Below are positions 54,850 to 64,000 of a stretch of DNA of 64,000 nt, in pieces. Position 1 is the first letter of the stretch; the number at the start of each line of letters is the position of its first letter. The position numbers and the translations under genes are program-made. Below the pieces are notes generated by a model, which worked only from the letters and a program-made list of their open reading frames with translations, did no database searches and was not told where the DNA came from. The DNA is taken from NCBI GenBank assembly GCA_012845835.1, contig JABAKD010000010.1, positions 11,803,973 to 11,867,972 of the forward strand, written 5' to 3'. This DNA is from Undaria pinnatifida. Lineage: Eukaryota; Sar; Phaeophyceae; Laminariales; Alariaceae.

Positions 54850-55015
54850 CCTGTTATGGTGTTTCCTGATCAAACCAAGCAAGCTTTGCCCGATAATAAT
54901 CAGAGACCTCCTCTACTACTTGGGTTTTATACGGCTGTCAGCTGTGGTCTAGCAATGGACACACCTGTCCCTTCTGAGGATCATATCGTCAAGGAATCCC
55001 CCACGGCGCACCTTA
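54850..55015 (+). repeat. Diverged inverted fragment related to the 718-bp LTR
   Basis: On the plus strand TTATGGTGTTTCCTGATCAA, ACCAAGCAAGC, GCTGTCAGCTGTGGTCTAGC, ATGGACACACCTGTCCCTTC and GTCAAGGAATCCC match, in the same order, the minus-strand reading of the LTR but with far more changes. It is therefore an older related copy, in the same transcriptional direction reversed against the neighbour. Confidence 0.55.
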
Positions 55016-55019
55016 ATAC

Positions 55020-55660
55020 CAACAACACCACAAATATGTACATGGCGGCACGAAGGGAATAGAAGGTACAGTACAGGGCACCGAATAATAATCAGGTTAA
55101 CAAGAAAGGCACCACCAGGGGAGCTACCCGCACATCTCAATAAATATGCTTGTCAACTTTTTGCTTGCTCTTCCTATTTATACTATAATAGTTGTGCCTT
55201 CTCTACCACTAAAATATGAAAAATTGGTCTCACTGCTGTATGGGAAAAGGGTTCACGCTGTTAGATCATGTGGATATAGAGACTGACAGCTCAGAGGTTT
55301 AGCTCAAAGACAACCTAGGTAAGTCTACTGTAGGGGATTATGACATTGAAGCCGAGGGGGCGGAGCGATGGAGTCATTACGATTTACGATTTCCCAATTT
55401 TGACCACTGAATACGTTATTTCGGATCGTGCTCGTGTGCTGATGGTGTCACTGCCTCTGTTAGTTTGGTTTAGAAGCGAGTAAAATCGCTTTGGTATGTA
55501 TGTACACTCGCCGCCACTAACGAAGAGCTAGAGAGTGGTTGATTGTTTTCTATGTTGTTGTGATCCAGGTAGGGATACGTATCAAGGCGTGCAAATGCAA
55601 GTATTGGCCTACGAATAAGAAACAGCATCATAGTGATACACACGTACGCCAGTGTCACGT
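55020..55660. other. Intergenic stretch, nothing recognised
   Basis: No gene, tRNA or clear repeat was recognised. Confidence 0.4.
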
Positions 55661-55663
55661 TCG

Positions 55664-55914
55664 AACACGTGCTACGCTAGAGGTGGCACTTTTCGTCTGA
55701 AGTGTTTTCTGAATGACGGGGCTCCTTGACCCAAAATCGTCGGGATTTCGTCCATTTCTTTTTCGTGCTTTTCGTCGTGTACTTAGGCCATGGGATTGTT
55801 CATCCGGTATCAGTTTTATTTTTCTCCAAATCCGTTTTTAAGAGAACTCTTAAGCCCCCAAAGTGAGGGGTAGTATTAAGAAAAAAGTGGCGCACCTCTA
55901 TCGTAGCACGCGCC
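55664..55914. mobile_element. MITE-A, best preserved copy (~250 bp)
   Basis: The left end CGTGCTACGCTAGAGGTGGC is mirrored by the right end CACCTCTATCGTAGCACG, giving terminal inverted repeats of about 25 bp with few mismatches (continuing into ACTTTT / AAAAGT). The interior has GGGGCTCCTTGACCCAAAAT and TTAGGCCATGGGATT. No coding frame and no certain target duplication. Other copies are at 44579, 34720 and 1-204. Confidence 0.75.
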
Positions 55915-56690
55915 TTCGGTTAGCTGCAGCAGCTCCCTTCGCGCTGGAGGGCTAGCAAAATTTGCTCAATGCTTTTTTTTGTTTATTAAAGGCTTGGCCG
56001 TGTTTATTCCAGTACATAATCGGACGGACACGTCTTCATCACCGGACACGTTTCATCGGACACATTTGGACTTGCCGTTCTAGAGGCCCTAGGCTGACAC
56101 CTAGGTTTTGGTTTTATACTAGCAATACATTTTTGGGTGGTACGATCTTTACAAGAACGTGATGACTACATGCGCGTGCCAACCATGAAGAAGAGATAGA
56201 TGCGCCGCTTGCACCCAAGAATTATCCCACAATAGGGATTGCATTGTTTGGACGAAAGAGTCATCCCACAGTAGGGGCTACAGTTTTTTTGCCAAAAAAA
56301 GGTATATCTGTCCGAATGAGCTCCTCACGCGAGAAACTACCGATTACCTGGTAGTCATTAGTCAAGTAATTTCACGAGTATATATTTTTTGGGGACTAAG
56401 GCGAACAAGGTTGGTCGGGTTGTGCGAACGAATGCCTCCGAAGTCATGTAGCATCGGGTGATATATTGAGCTCCTCTCGTGTGAGGACCTCAGGGACTGA
56501 TGCTTGCACCCCTACCGTGCGGGATGGGTCGAAAGGTTTGTTACCTCTTACCTGTTACCGGTTGAGCTCTTCAAGCGTGGAACTATCGACGATTAGTATT
56601 GGCATTGTTACAAATATAATATTTGTTTTAGGGCTAGAGCATATAAGTATATATTCGATCATTCTTTTTGGGGGGGATTCGGTTGGGAGT
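55915..56690. other. Intergenic with short repeated motifs
   Basis: GAGCTCCTCACGCGAG and relatives (a small hairpin) occur near 56319, 56468 and 56563. A ~45-bp unit with ATCCCACARTAGGG is doubled near 56226 and 56273. No gene recognised. Confidence 0.45.
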
Positions 56691-56699
56691 TTTTGTTCA

Positions 56700-58530
56700 T
56701 CTCGGCCTTTGTATACGGTTCGCGGAACTGGAATTCTCGGTCAAATAGCTTCGTTCGAGCGCCGTCTTCGGGGGGCGGCCCAAACGCCCCTCGCCCTGCC
56801 GTATCCGTTCCGCATATCGACGTGAACGCGTCCGGATGCCGAGCGAGACAAGCGAGAAGTTGCAACATTATTGGATGTCGAGGAGGAATTCTTGATATTC
56901 TGGTTGTATCTTGACGTCTGCAGCGCCTGGATGATTTACAAAATTGGCATCATTTCCAAACGATGGTTGCTAATGTTTTGAGTTTTGCAGTGGCATACTC
57001 TCGAGCGTTTGTTTTGGTTGACGTCTGCAAGGCTTGAGCGTTTGTTTGTTTTGCTTCACGTCTGCTGGGCTTGAACGAATGAAACACGTAAAAGTCTTCG
57101 GGGGGCGGCTCCAACGCCCCTCGCCTTTCCTTATCCGTTGGGCACCTCGACGTAAACGCGGATGGATGCTGAGCGAGAGAAGGGAAAAGTTGCAAATATA
57201 TTGTATTTTGGTGAGGTAATCTTGCGCCTTCGGTCGTATCTTAACGTCTGCAGTGTCTGGATAATTTCCAAAATTGGAATCATTTCCAAACGGTAGATAG
57301 TTGCTAGAGTTTTGAATTTTGCGGTGGTATACTCTTGAGCGTTTGTTTTGCTTGACGTCTGCAGGGCTTGAGCATGTGTTATAACACCAGTAGTGTAGAT
57401 CGCTCTAATTCGTCTTTTTATATTATTGCGTTTGTTTGGTGCTGTTGAAGTGTTTCTCATTTCGAGCGTGCTTGGTCTGCACGTCAACCTGACATAAGCT
57501 CAAAAGCGTTTTTTTGCGCGACCTTATGACGCAAATAACGTCTGCAGGAAAAGTTGTGAAGAATGTGTATAACTTCGGGTGAATACGCACATGAAAAAAA
57601 TGTCTGATAAAATATTAATTGGGTACGCGCCAACAACAACGTACAACAACGATGGACAACCTACGAAAAGAAATAAACAAATAACACGTGAGCGATGACG
57701 TGCTTTTTGTACACGTATATACTACGACATGTGCGAAAGGCTCCCTACGGCCGGGAACGAAGTCGGGAATACAACTTTATTTAGGAAGTAAAATTGTAGA
57801 CGGACACCCTTCATGAACAAATAAAAAACCCCTAGATAACATACATGATGCAAATAACCAGCCGAATTGCGACCGCGTGAATAATTGCGAGTTAGTAGGC
57901 TTCGACCCAATAGGCCAAGGGTTTTTTCGCGACCTATTATGCAAGTAACTAGCCAAACTGCGGTTGTTTTGCTGGCCGTCTGCAGGGCTTGAACGAATAA
58001 AACACAGGAAATTGCGATTAGTGGTGAAGAATGCCATGCAAGAAGATTAGAAAGGCTGCAAGATGAACATGATACGTGCAGAAGAACGCGTGTTATACCA
58101 GTTGTAAATCGCTCTAATTCGTCTTTTTATATTATTGCGTTTGGTGCTGTTGAAATGTTTCTCATTTCGAGCATGCTTGGTCTGCACGTCAACCTGATAT
58201 AGATAGGCTCAAAATCGTTTTTTTGCGCGACCTTACTACGCAAATAACGTCTGCAGGAGGAGTATGCGATTCTCGGAACTGGAATTTTCGGCCAATAGCT
58301 TCGTTCGAGCGCCGTCTTCGGGAGGCGGCTCCAACGCCCCTCGCCCTGCCGTATCCGTTCCGCACATCGACGTGAACGCGGATAGACGCTGAGCGAGACA
58401 AGCGAGAAATGCGTTTTTTTTTTGTATTTTGGGCGGTATACGCCCGAGCTATTCTTGAATCTTGGCATATGTAGAGCTTGAACGAATAAACAAGGGACAG
58501 CATTTCCAAATTGGCGTCATTTCCAAATTG
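56700..58530. repeat. Mosaic of repeats R7, R8 and R9
   Basis: R7 (~145 bp, core GCGCCGTCTTCGGGGGGCGG then CATCGACGTGAACGCG) occurs at 56712-56860, 57090-57190 and 58262-58410. R9 (AAAATTGGCATCATTTCCAA, GAGCGTTTGTTTTG) occurs near 56940-57010, 57268-57350 and, in part, 58500. R8 (GTGCTGTTGAARTGTTTCTC, GCACGTCAACCTGAYATA) occurs at 57425-57520 and 58130-58240. Order and spacing differ between copies. No intact protein frame is recognised. Confidence 0.7.
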
Positions 58531-58609
58531 ACATCTAAATTTCTTCCCGACGATGCTTTTTTCATGGCCGCCTCCAAGCGCTTGCCCTATCGTAGCTACT
58601 ACTACTGTG

Positions 58610-58686
58610 TGTCGTTTCCTTCCGGCTCAGTGGGTATAGTGCTATGTAGCCAACGAAGGATGTGTAGTGAGTACGATTCTCACCTA
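58610..58686 (+). repeat. tRNA-like head (SINE fragment)
   Basis: GGCTCAGTGGGTATAGTGC resembles box A and AGTGAGTACGATTCTCACC resembles box B, about 45 bp apart as in tRNAs. No full cloverleaf with acceptor stem is seen. It is cut at its right end by the 105-bp TA-flanked element. A similar module with GAGCTCGATTCTCACC lies at 59031-59063. Confidence 0.45.
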
Positions 58687-58791
58687 TTACGGGGGACCGT
58701 AGTAAATAGGACCAAATATTGTTAGTCAAAATAGGGAAATATATTGGTTTTTGTGTGTACCGTAGGTCCTATTTACTATGGTCCCCCGTAA
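58687..58791. mobile_element. 105-bp Tc1/mariner-type MITE with TA target site
   Basis: The ends are 27-bp inverted repeats (TTACGGGGGACCRTAGTAAA then TAGGACC) with one mismatch. They are flanked on each side by TA (58685-58686 and 58792-58793). A ~50-bp A/T-rich centre has no coding. TIR plus TA fits a Tc1/mariner-type miniature element. The near-identical ends suggest a recent insertion. Confidence 0.8.
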
Positions 58792-58979
58792 TAGATCATG
58801 TTTGGTATTCAGGAGCGTGCACCCTGGAGACGTTATGAATGGTTATGATAGTTGTTACTGTTCTCTACAGTACTACTAACTGTAGTAGTACGTGAAGAGG
58901 GGATAACTCCGGAGATCGCTCTTACGAAGTCGGTGAGAATTAATTAAAGAACTCGAAAGCGTATTTGGTTGGTTTTTTA

Positions 58980-59190
58980 CATAACCCACTCACTGTGAGT
59001 GTTACCGAGTCAAGTGACAGTGGGTAGTGATATGTGTCGTGAGCTCGATTCTCACCGACTTCATATTTGCATTTTTCAAGCGCGCGCGCTGACGACATTA
59101 TGAATGCTTATTATGGTATTTTAATATATATATGTAGTAGCACTACCCACTGAGCTACTGAGTCTAGTGATTAAGTATAGCTTAGTGGGC
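58980..59190. repeat. Facing tRNA-like modules
   Basis: A plus-strand module (near 58990-59063, ending CTCGATTCTCACC) faces a minus-strand one (near 59133-59190) that reads AGTAGCTCAGTGGGTAGTGC. Both look like SINE heads; the pair could fold as a hairpin. Confidence 0.4.
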
Positions 59191-59194
59191 AGTG

Positions 59195-59937
59195 CTTTGG
59201 CATTTCTCGGTCAAATCACTTTGTTCGAAGGCCGCCGTCTGAGCGAGAAGCGCGCAAAATTTTGTATTTTGAACGTTACTCTCAGTTATTATTCAGATCT
59301 TGATGTATGAAGAGGTTGATAAAATAAAACTTGGCAAGACATTATTTCCAAATTGGCGTCATATTTTGTCCCAAAACAAATAACAATATTACTGTAAAAA
59401 AATCCCCATGGTACTGCGGTAGGGATCATAGTTACTGTAGTAGTGCATTTGTTTATTGAATTGCGATAGGTACACGTACAAGCATACATGGATATAGACG
59501 TGGCAAGCGCACGCATGACTAAACGAGGAGAATGTAGTAGTGATTGCGATTACTGCGCCAGGAAAAGCCACACAGCAGCATTGCGAGTGGCTGCGTCCCC
59601 GGGGCCTCGAGGGTTGAATTATACAAGTTCCTTCTGCTGTTAACCTGCGCCACGCGAAGGTGGTAATAAGTAGACAGTATCCACGGAAGAAACCAGTGGT
59701 GGCATACATTCGTCCCCGTATCGCATTGTTGGGTGTTCTTTTCCCCCGAGAAGACTCTTTGGAGAAATGTGTGTGGATGGCGTGCTTTGTTGTGGTCCCT
59801 GACTCCGTTGCTGTGGTCGTTTGCCGGTCAAGTGCAAGCGGTCGCATTGGTGCGTAACTGACAAATAATTTTGTGTTGCTTCGTACTTGACGTGCTCCTT
59901 GCTGCTGATTACTGATTGATCATCTCTTCGAGCGAGT
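59195..59937. repeat. Block R6, copy 2, left part
   Basis: Counterpart of 26440-27395. It begins with a truncated R7 (CTCGGTCAAATCACTTTGTT) and continues with TTGATGTATGAAGAGGTTGA, GGCGTCATATTTTGTCCCA and so on to GATTGATCATCTCT, where SINE-2 interrupts it. Confidence 0.7.
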
Positions 59938-60240
59938 TTTTTTTTTGGCACACTTCTTTTTTCCAGCTTCTGGACATACAAGCCGTGGTCACAGGTGTCG
60001 TCCTTCCCTTCCCCCCCCGATTATTGCCTTCATTTTTGTTGGCGCATAGGGTTCAGCACCCACTGATCGTCAATTTGTCATCGAGTGTTGCTAACTCACG
60101 CTCTCGCGCTTTGCGCAAGTCAATTAGTGCACAAGACAGAAATTTATACGAGTACGCACTTGGGGGGATTCGAACTCACGAAGCTGACCTATAATACCAG
60201 GCTCGAGGGTATAACCTGATACGCCACCGGGGCAGTGAGT
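59938..60240 (-). mobile_element. tRNA-derived SINE-2, complete-looking
   Basis: On the minus strand it opens with ACTGCCCCGGTGGCGTATCA (box A-like), continues to GTGAGTTCGAATCCCCCC (box B), has a ~220-bp body with GTGACCACGGCTTGTATG, and ends in a run of ten A (plus-strand T run at 59938-59947). The homologous place in R6 copy 1 (near 27390-27405) lacks it, so it inserted after the two R6 copies parted. The head is close to that of SINE-1 but the body differs. Confidence 0.7.
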
Positions 60241-60249
60241 GATAGAGAG

Positions 60250-60613
60250 CCAGTCGCCCCGGTGGTCTAGTGGGGTTATACTCCAATTCTACTACTATTA
60301 ATACTAGCGTTGGTCCTTGAGCTAAATAACCACCGTTGTGAGCTTTGTTGGCTTTATTTATTTGCGGAAATAAATTGGAAAAAAAGGATCAACTAACTGC
60401 TGACCTCGCCTAGCAGCGTGGGTAGGTACAAATCGACGCGAATCGATGAGGGAAGAAAATGCTGAATTCTTCTCGCGATAAAAACTAAGGCAGGTACCGT
60501 AGTGGGGAGGGGGGAGGGGAGCCCGCTATATGACCCCGGATCTAAGTTATACTACTGGGAGGGCGAGAGTAATGCAAGCATCACAATAAATGAGATGGGA
60601 AAAAGAAAATAAA
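60250..60613 (+). mobile_element. tRNA-derived SINE-1, copy 2
   Basis: Head GTCGCCCCGGTGGTCTAGTG, body GGTAGGTACAAATCGACGCG, GGGAAGAAAATGC and GCCCGCTATATGACCCC, tail TAAATGAGATGGGAAAAAG. It sits in the same relative place as copy 1 in block R6, so this insertion is older than the R6 duplication. Confidence 0.8.
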
Positions 60614-60739
60614 TGAAGGGTATTACTGCTGCTGCAATAATACGATACCCAAGCAAGTTGCACCGATCGACTCGATCTGGACTGACTGCTGTCTCATGCA
60701 ATTGGTCCATGTAAAACTTCTCTAATCACACGCAGCGGA

Positions 60740-61130
60740 CATGGTCAGTCACCTTACTGGCCCCGGATGCTTGATTGAGTAAAAATATCATAAGAAACGC
60801 ACTCGACACGTTCGTCGCCAGACTAAAGGGTCAGTCGGCGTGTGCTCGGATTTATCCAATCAAAATCTGATTAATGAAGCTCAGAATCGGATTCACTTAA
60901 AAAACGGTAACCATTATTGGTAGTGCATTGTTATGATTGTTAGTCTATATCGAACTCTTGGTATTACCTTACATACTGTACGCGCAGACTCTGATTGTAT
61001 GTGGTGACTTTTGGTACTCTACCAAGTATTGAATCCAACAATTCGAAGTGCTGCCCTTCCCTATCCGAAGCATGGGTGCCGGCGTATGCCGGCACCCATG
61101 GTGAGCTCTTGTATAAGTATAAATATATAT
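60740..61130. repeat. Block R6, copy 2, right part with hairpin
   Basis: Counterpart of 29580-29985. 61071-61100 is CATGGGTGCCGGCGT and its near mirror, followed by an AT-rich run where similarity ends. Confidence 0.65.
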
Positions 61131-61194
61131 AAAATCATTCCTTGAATATCGAGTCATTCCTTGGTGTCACGGACTTTGGTCAGGAGTTTTTTGT

Positions 61195-61495
61195 CTCGGC
61201 CTAAGTATGCGATTCGCGGAACTGGAATTCTCGGTCGAATATGGCTTGGTTCGAGCGCCACCTTCGGGGGGCGGCTCCAACGCCCCTCGCCCTGCCGTGT
61301 CCGTTCCGCACATCGACGTGAACGCGGACGGGCGCTGAGCGAGACGAGCGAGTGTCGAGGAGAAATTTTGCAAAAATTGTTGAATCTTAATGGCTGCAAC
61401 GCCTGAATTATTTACAAAATTGGCATCATTTCCAAACGGTACGTGATAATGTTTGGAATTTTGCGGTGGCATACTCTCGAGCGTTAGTTTCTTTG
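61195..61495. repeat. R7 and R9 copies
   Basis: 61205-61355 is an R7 copy (GGAACTGGAATTCTCGGTC, GGGGGGCGGCTCCAACGCCC). 61410-61490 is an R9 copy (AAAATTGGCATCATTTCCAA, CATACTCTCGAGCGTT). The minus strand again reads PSAFTSMCGTDTAGRGALEP, as in other R7 copies. Confidence 0.7.
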
Positions 61496-61735
61496 CTGTA
61501 CTTTTTTACTAGTTCGTTTGGTTTCTTGCTCGGCATTTTATTGCTTTTGTTTCTGCTCGTGTTGCCAGCTGGAAATTCAATTTCTTAGTGTGGGTTCACC
61601 TAAACGTGACAAAACTTACCGACGATATCCAACAACTTCGTGACACGAATTACCGACGGCAAGACGTTTCGTGACCAAATAACTCCCAAATCATGATACT
61701 TTCACGTAACAGAATTTCGAGACAAAACGGAGCAG

Positions 61736-62510
61736 GTAGAGCCGTCTCTTCGGCCTTTGGCCCTGGCTTTAGCACGGCCGCTGACACTCCAGCCAGCCTC
61801 TGCTGTAGGCATGAACGAATGCGGTTGATTCGCAGCGAACTATCCCGCTGTGCTCGCTTCTATGTGGCCATTGTCCATGCCATTTCATGTCACCTCCCTT
61901 CTGTTTTGAGCTCGTCGTCGTACGGTTGAGGTACGAGGGAACCCGTACGTACTCGGTGAGAACAGCAGTATGTACGACGAGCATGAACGCCAATTGACGA
62001 CATTGGCAAGCAAAAAACAGCAGGTGCAGCAGCAGTAGCCGAAGGGCGAAACGTTTAGCACATAATGCAGCAACTAGTAGCAACCAGAACTACAGCAGAT
62101 AGCTCAAAGTGCAGTACCACGCAGGTAGAAGAGCCGTCTCTTCGGCCTTTGGCCCTGGCTTTAGCACGGCCGCTGACACTCCAGCCAGCCTCTGCTGTAG
62201 GCACGAACGAGTGCGGTTGATTCGCAGCTAACTATCCCGCTGTGCTCGCTTCTATGTGGCCATTGTCCATGCCATTTCATGTCACCTCCCTTCTGTTTTG
62301 AGCTCGTCGTCGTACGGTTGAGGTACGAGGAAACCCGCACGTACTCGGTGAGAACAGCAGTATGTACGACGAGCATGAACGCCAACTGACGACATTGGCA
62401 AACACACAACAGCAGGTGCAGCAGCAGTAGCCGAAGGGCGAAACGTCTAGCACATAATGCAGCAACTAGAAGCAACCAGAACTACAGCAATTAGCTCAAA
62501 GTGCAGTGCG
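61736..62510. repeat. 392-bp tandem duplication
   Basis: Unit 1 (about 61736-62127) and unit 2 (about 62128-62510) differ at around a dozen sites. Each begins GTAGAGCCGTCTCTTCGGCC or close to it and ends near CAAAGTGCAGT. Each holds an open minus-strand frame of 104 codons (61769-62083 and 62161-62475). Confidence 0.9.
62161..62475 (-). other. 104-codon open frame kept in both tandem units
   Basis: It starts MLLVAALCARRFALRLLLLH, a signal-peptide-like hydrophobic start, and ends AYSRGWLECQRPC. The sister frame at 61769-62083 is the same length with about ten amino-acid changes. Equal length after divergence may be chance because few substitutions have occurred. No family is recognised and no promoter or splice evidence is seen, so it is not called a gene. 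Confidence 0.25.
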
Positions 62511-62519
62511 AGTGCCGTT

Positions 62520-63285
62520 CGTTGGCAAGTTTAGTCGTACACGCATTACTCTCAAGAGCCAACAAGAGGCAGGGCAGGGGCCCCCAACACAGAGACACGT
62601 GACAACCACGGCCAGCTGTCGATCGCGTAATTGGCCGGTAGTCCGTGCTTCGGTGGGTGTATCGGAAGTCGTTCGTAGTACTACTGCTGCTGTAGACCGT
62701 CGAAAGACCACGTGACATGTGACATCCCGTTCTGGTGGCAGCCTCGCCAGTAGACCCCCAAAATATATTTTTATTTTATTTTTCTTGGCCCCATGCACCC
62801 GTTTCCTTTCCTTTCTCTTCTTTGTTCTTTGTTTCTTTTTTCCAATTGACTTGCGTCTGTTGTGCGTATGCGTAGTGATAGATACTACGTGTGATATATA
62901 CGTGGTAGTCTTCTTGGGTGCCAAGCGGTATAGTCGGTTTTCCCAGGCGCGAGTAATGAGACGTATGCACCGGTGTGGACCTGGCACATCGTATACTGAC
63001 TCCCAATCTCACTTTTATATGTTTCTGGTGGAGGCATGAATTGCGTCAGCTGTGATTTATGCGTGTACCACCTTGGGTTGTTTGTGTTTTTCCCTAGGGC
63101 ATTTCTCTGCTCCAGAGTGACTGGAACCAGTCCTGTGACCACGGACTGGATTGTGCGAGTTAATGTGAGAACAACAACTGAAATATTGCCTGTTTCTTGA
63201 CCTTTCAGCTGCTTCCTGCCAATTTGGTTTTTCTGCCCACACGATTTCGAACCCTATGCAAAGATCCTGTTTTGTTTTAATCAGT
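62520..63285. other. Intergenic; holds R3 copy 2 in reverse
   Basis: 62995-63150 is the reverse complement of R3 at 10377-10505 (CCCTAGGG, CTCCAGAGTGACTGGA, GTGACCACGG). The rest includes a T-rich stretch (62765-62845) and no recognised gene. Confidence 0.5.
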
Positions 63286-63289
63286 TGTC

Positions 63290-63620
63290 AGCCGGCCGCC
63301 CCGGTGGTCTAGTGGTTTTACCCTCGAATACCTCCAACGTTTGGTTGTCCTTGAGTTCGACACCCACCACGATGAATATGACCTAATTTGCAAAAATGCA
63401 ATCAAAAGAAGAGATCAACTGCTGAGAGCGCCTGCTAGGTACAAATCGACGCGAGTCGACGAGGGAAGAAAATGCTCGATTCTCCTCGCGGTAAAAATGA
63501 AGGCACGTGCCGAAGTGGGGAGGGAGGAGGAGGGCCCGCTATGTGACCCCGGATCTGAGTTACTACTGGGAGGGAGCGCGAGAATGGTGCGGGGATGATA
63601 AATGGGATGAAGAAAAAAAA
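63290..63620 (+). mobile_element. tRNA-derived SINE-1, copy 3
   Basis: The best preserved head: GCCGCCCCGGTGGTCTAGTG (box A) and CTTGAGTTCGACACCCACC (box B), spaced as in a tRNA. The body has GCTAGGTACAAATCGACGCG, GGGAAGAAAATGC and GGGCCCGCTATGTGACCCC, and the tail is AAATGGGATGAAGAAAAAAA. This copy has its own flanks, showing the family moved independently of block R6. Confidence 0.85.
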
Positions 63621-63624
63621 TGTT

Positions 63625-64000
63625 GCAAAGAAAGGTATATGATTATTTCTACCAGTAAATAATATGTCAGTCTCTGGGAAATACGCACGGCACCATCAGC
63701 AGTCGTCATGGTAGAGACACTCCGGATATTATGTATTGAGGGGACGCGTCCGATTTCGACAACGTGAAAGCACCCACGAAGCAAAGATAGCAGACACACA
63801 TATCCCGCCTTCTCGAGAAAAAACAGAGAAGAAGCGCTACGCCAACCTCCCGTACGAGCAAAGCCACCCCCGCACCTATCTTAGACAACGCCGACGCAAC
63901 GAGAGATCGCCCTCCTCTTCTTCGTTTTTCTCCTCGCCCGCAACCACGCAGACCAATCAATGCGACAGCCTTCACGTAACTAACAAAGCAAACTTCTTCC
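63625..64000. other. Right edge, nothing certain
   Basis: An open minus-strand frame (63706-63975) starts MKAVALIGLRGCGRGEKRRR with a hydrophobic centre (GVALLVREVGVALLLCFF). It could be a 5' exon of a gene, but no splice partner or family is recognised. Confidence 0.2.

Noticed and set aside
60160-60240. A functional tRNA gene on the minus strand
   Set aside because: Box A and B are present but acceptor and anticodon stems do not close, and it heads a SINE with an A tail.

Overview
The window looks like nuclear DNA of a eukaryote, most likely a brown alga (Phaeophyceae). Evidence: two ankyrin-repeat genes whose C-terminal block (W-R-R-R, then TRKR, then FRNxIxFL) I associate with brown-algal ankyrin families; splice-site-like sequence around the exons; many (CAG)n, poly-C and poly-G tracts; and a dense mosaic of mobile elements. 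The genus cannot be given from the sequence alone. Protein-coding content is low and most of the 64 kb is repeats, transposon relics and satellites. Layout: 1-4.3 kb is dispersed repeats and C/G tracts. 4.41-6.05 kb (minus) is a complete ankyrin-repeat gene. 6.1-8.4 kb holds minisatellites and a 752-bp Harbinger-type element with TAA target duplications. 10.6-15.2 kb (minus) probably holds a multi-exon gene with a Gly/Ser/Arg-rich last exon. 16.1-16.5 kb is an almost pure pyrimidine tract. 17.08-18.09 kb is an element with 310-bp terminal inverted repeats. 22.67-23.05 kb is a miniature LTR element (TRIM). 26.4-30.0 kb and 59.2-61.1 kb are two copies of one repeat block; each includes a tRNA-derived SINE, and the second has gained another SINE. 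31.6-34.0 kb is a second copy of the repeat seen at 0.9-1.8 kb, enlarged by a minisatellite and a hAT-like insertion. 35.1-39.8 kb is a young 2.37-kb tandem duplication carrying the tail of the second ankyrin gene (39.47-41.05 kb, minus) and the relic tail of a third. 41.4-43.6 kb is a palindromic GGAAGCTTCC/CCATGG satellite into which a tyrosine-recombinase retrotransposon fossil (43.58-46.7 kb) with A1-B1-A2-B2 split direct repeats has inserted. 48.8-54.8 kb is a 6-kb fossil bounded by ~718-bp direct repeats (LTR-like, TG...CA) with NADAR-like and retropepsin-like motifs on the minus strand. The right end holds a repeat mosaic, a TA-flanked 105-bp element, a 392-bp tandem duplication and a third SINE copy. 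The main biological theme is a fast-changing repeat-rich region in which ankyrin gene tails duplicate and decay while several transposon classes nest in each other. The most unusual item is the NADAR/retropepsin association inside direct repeats. Nothing here could be checked against a database; family names rest on recognised motifs.
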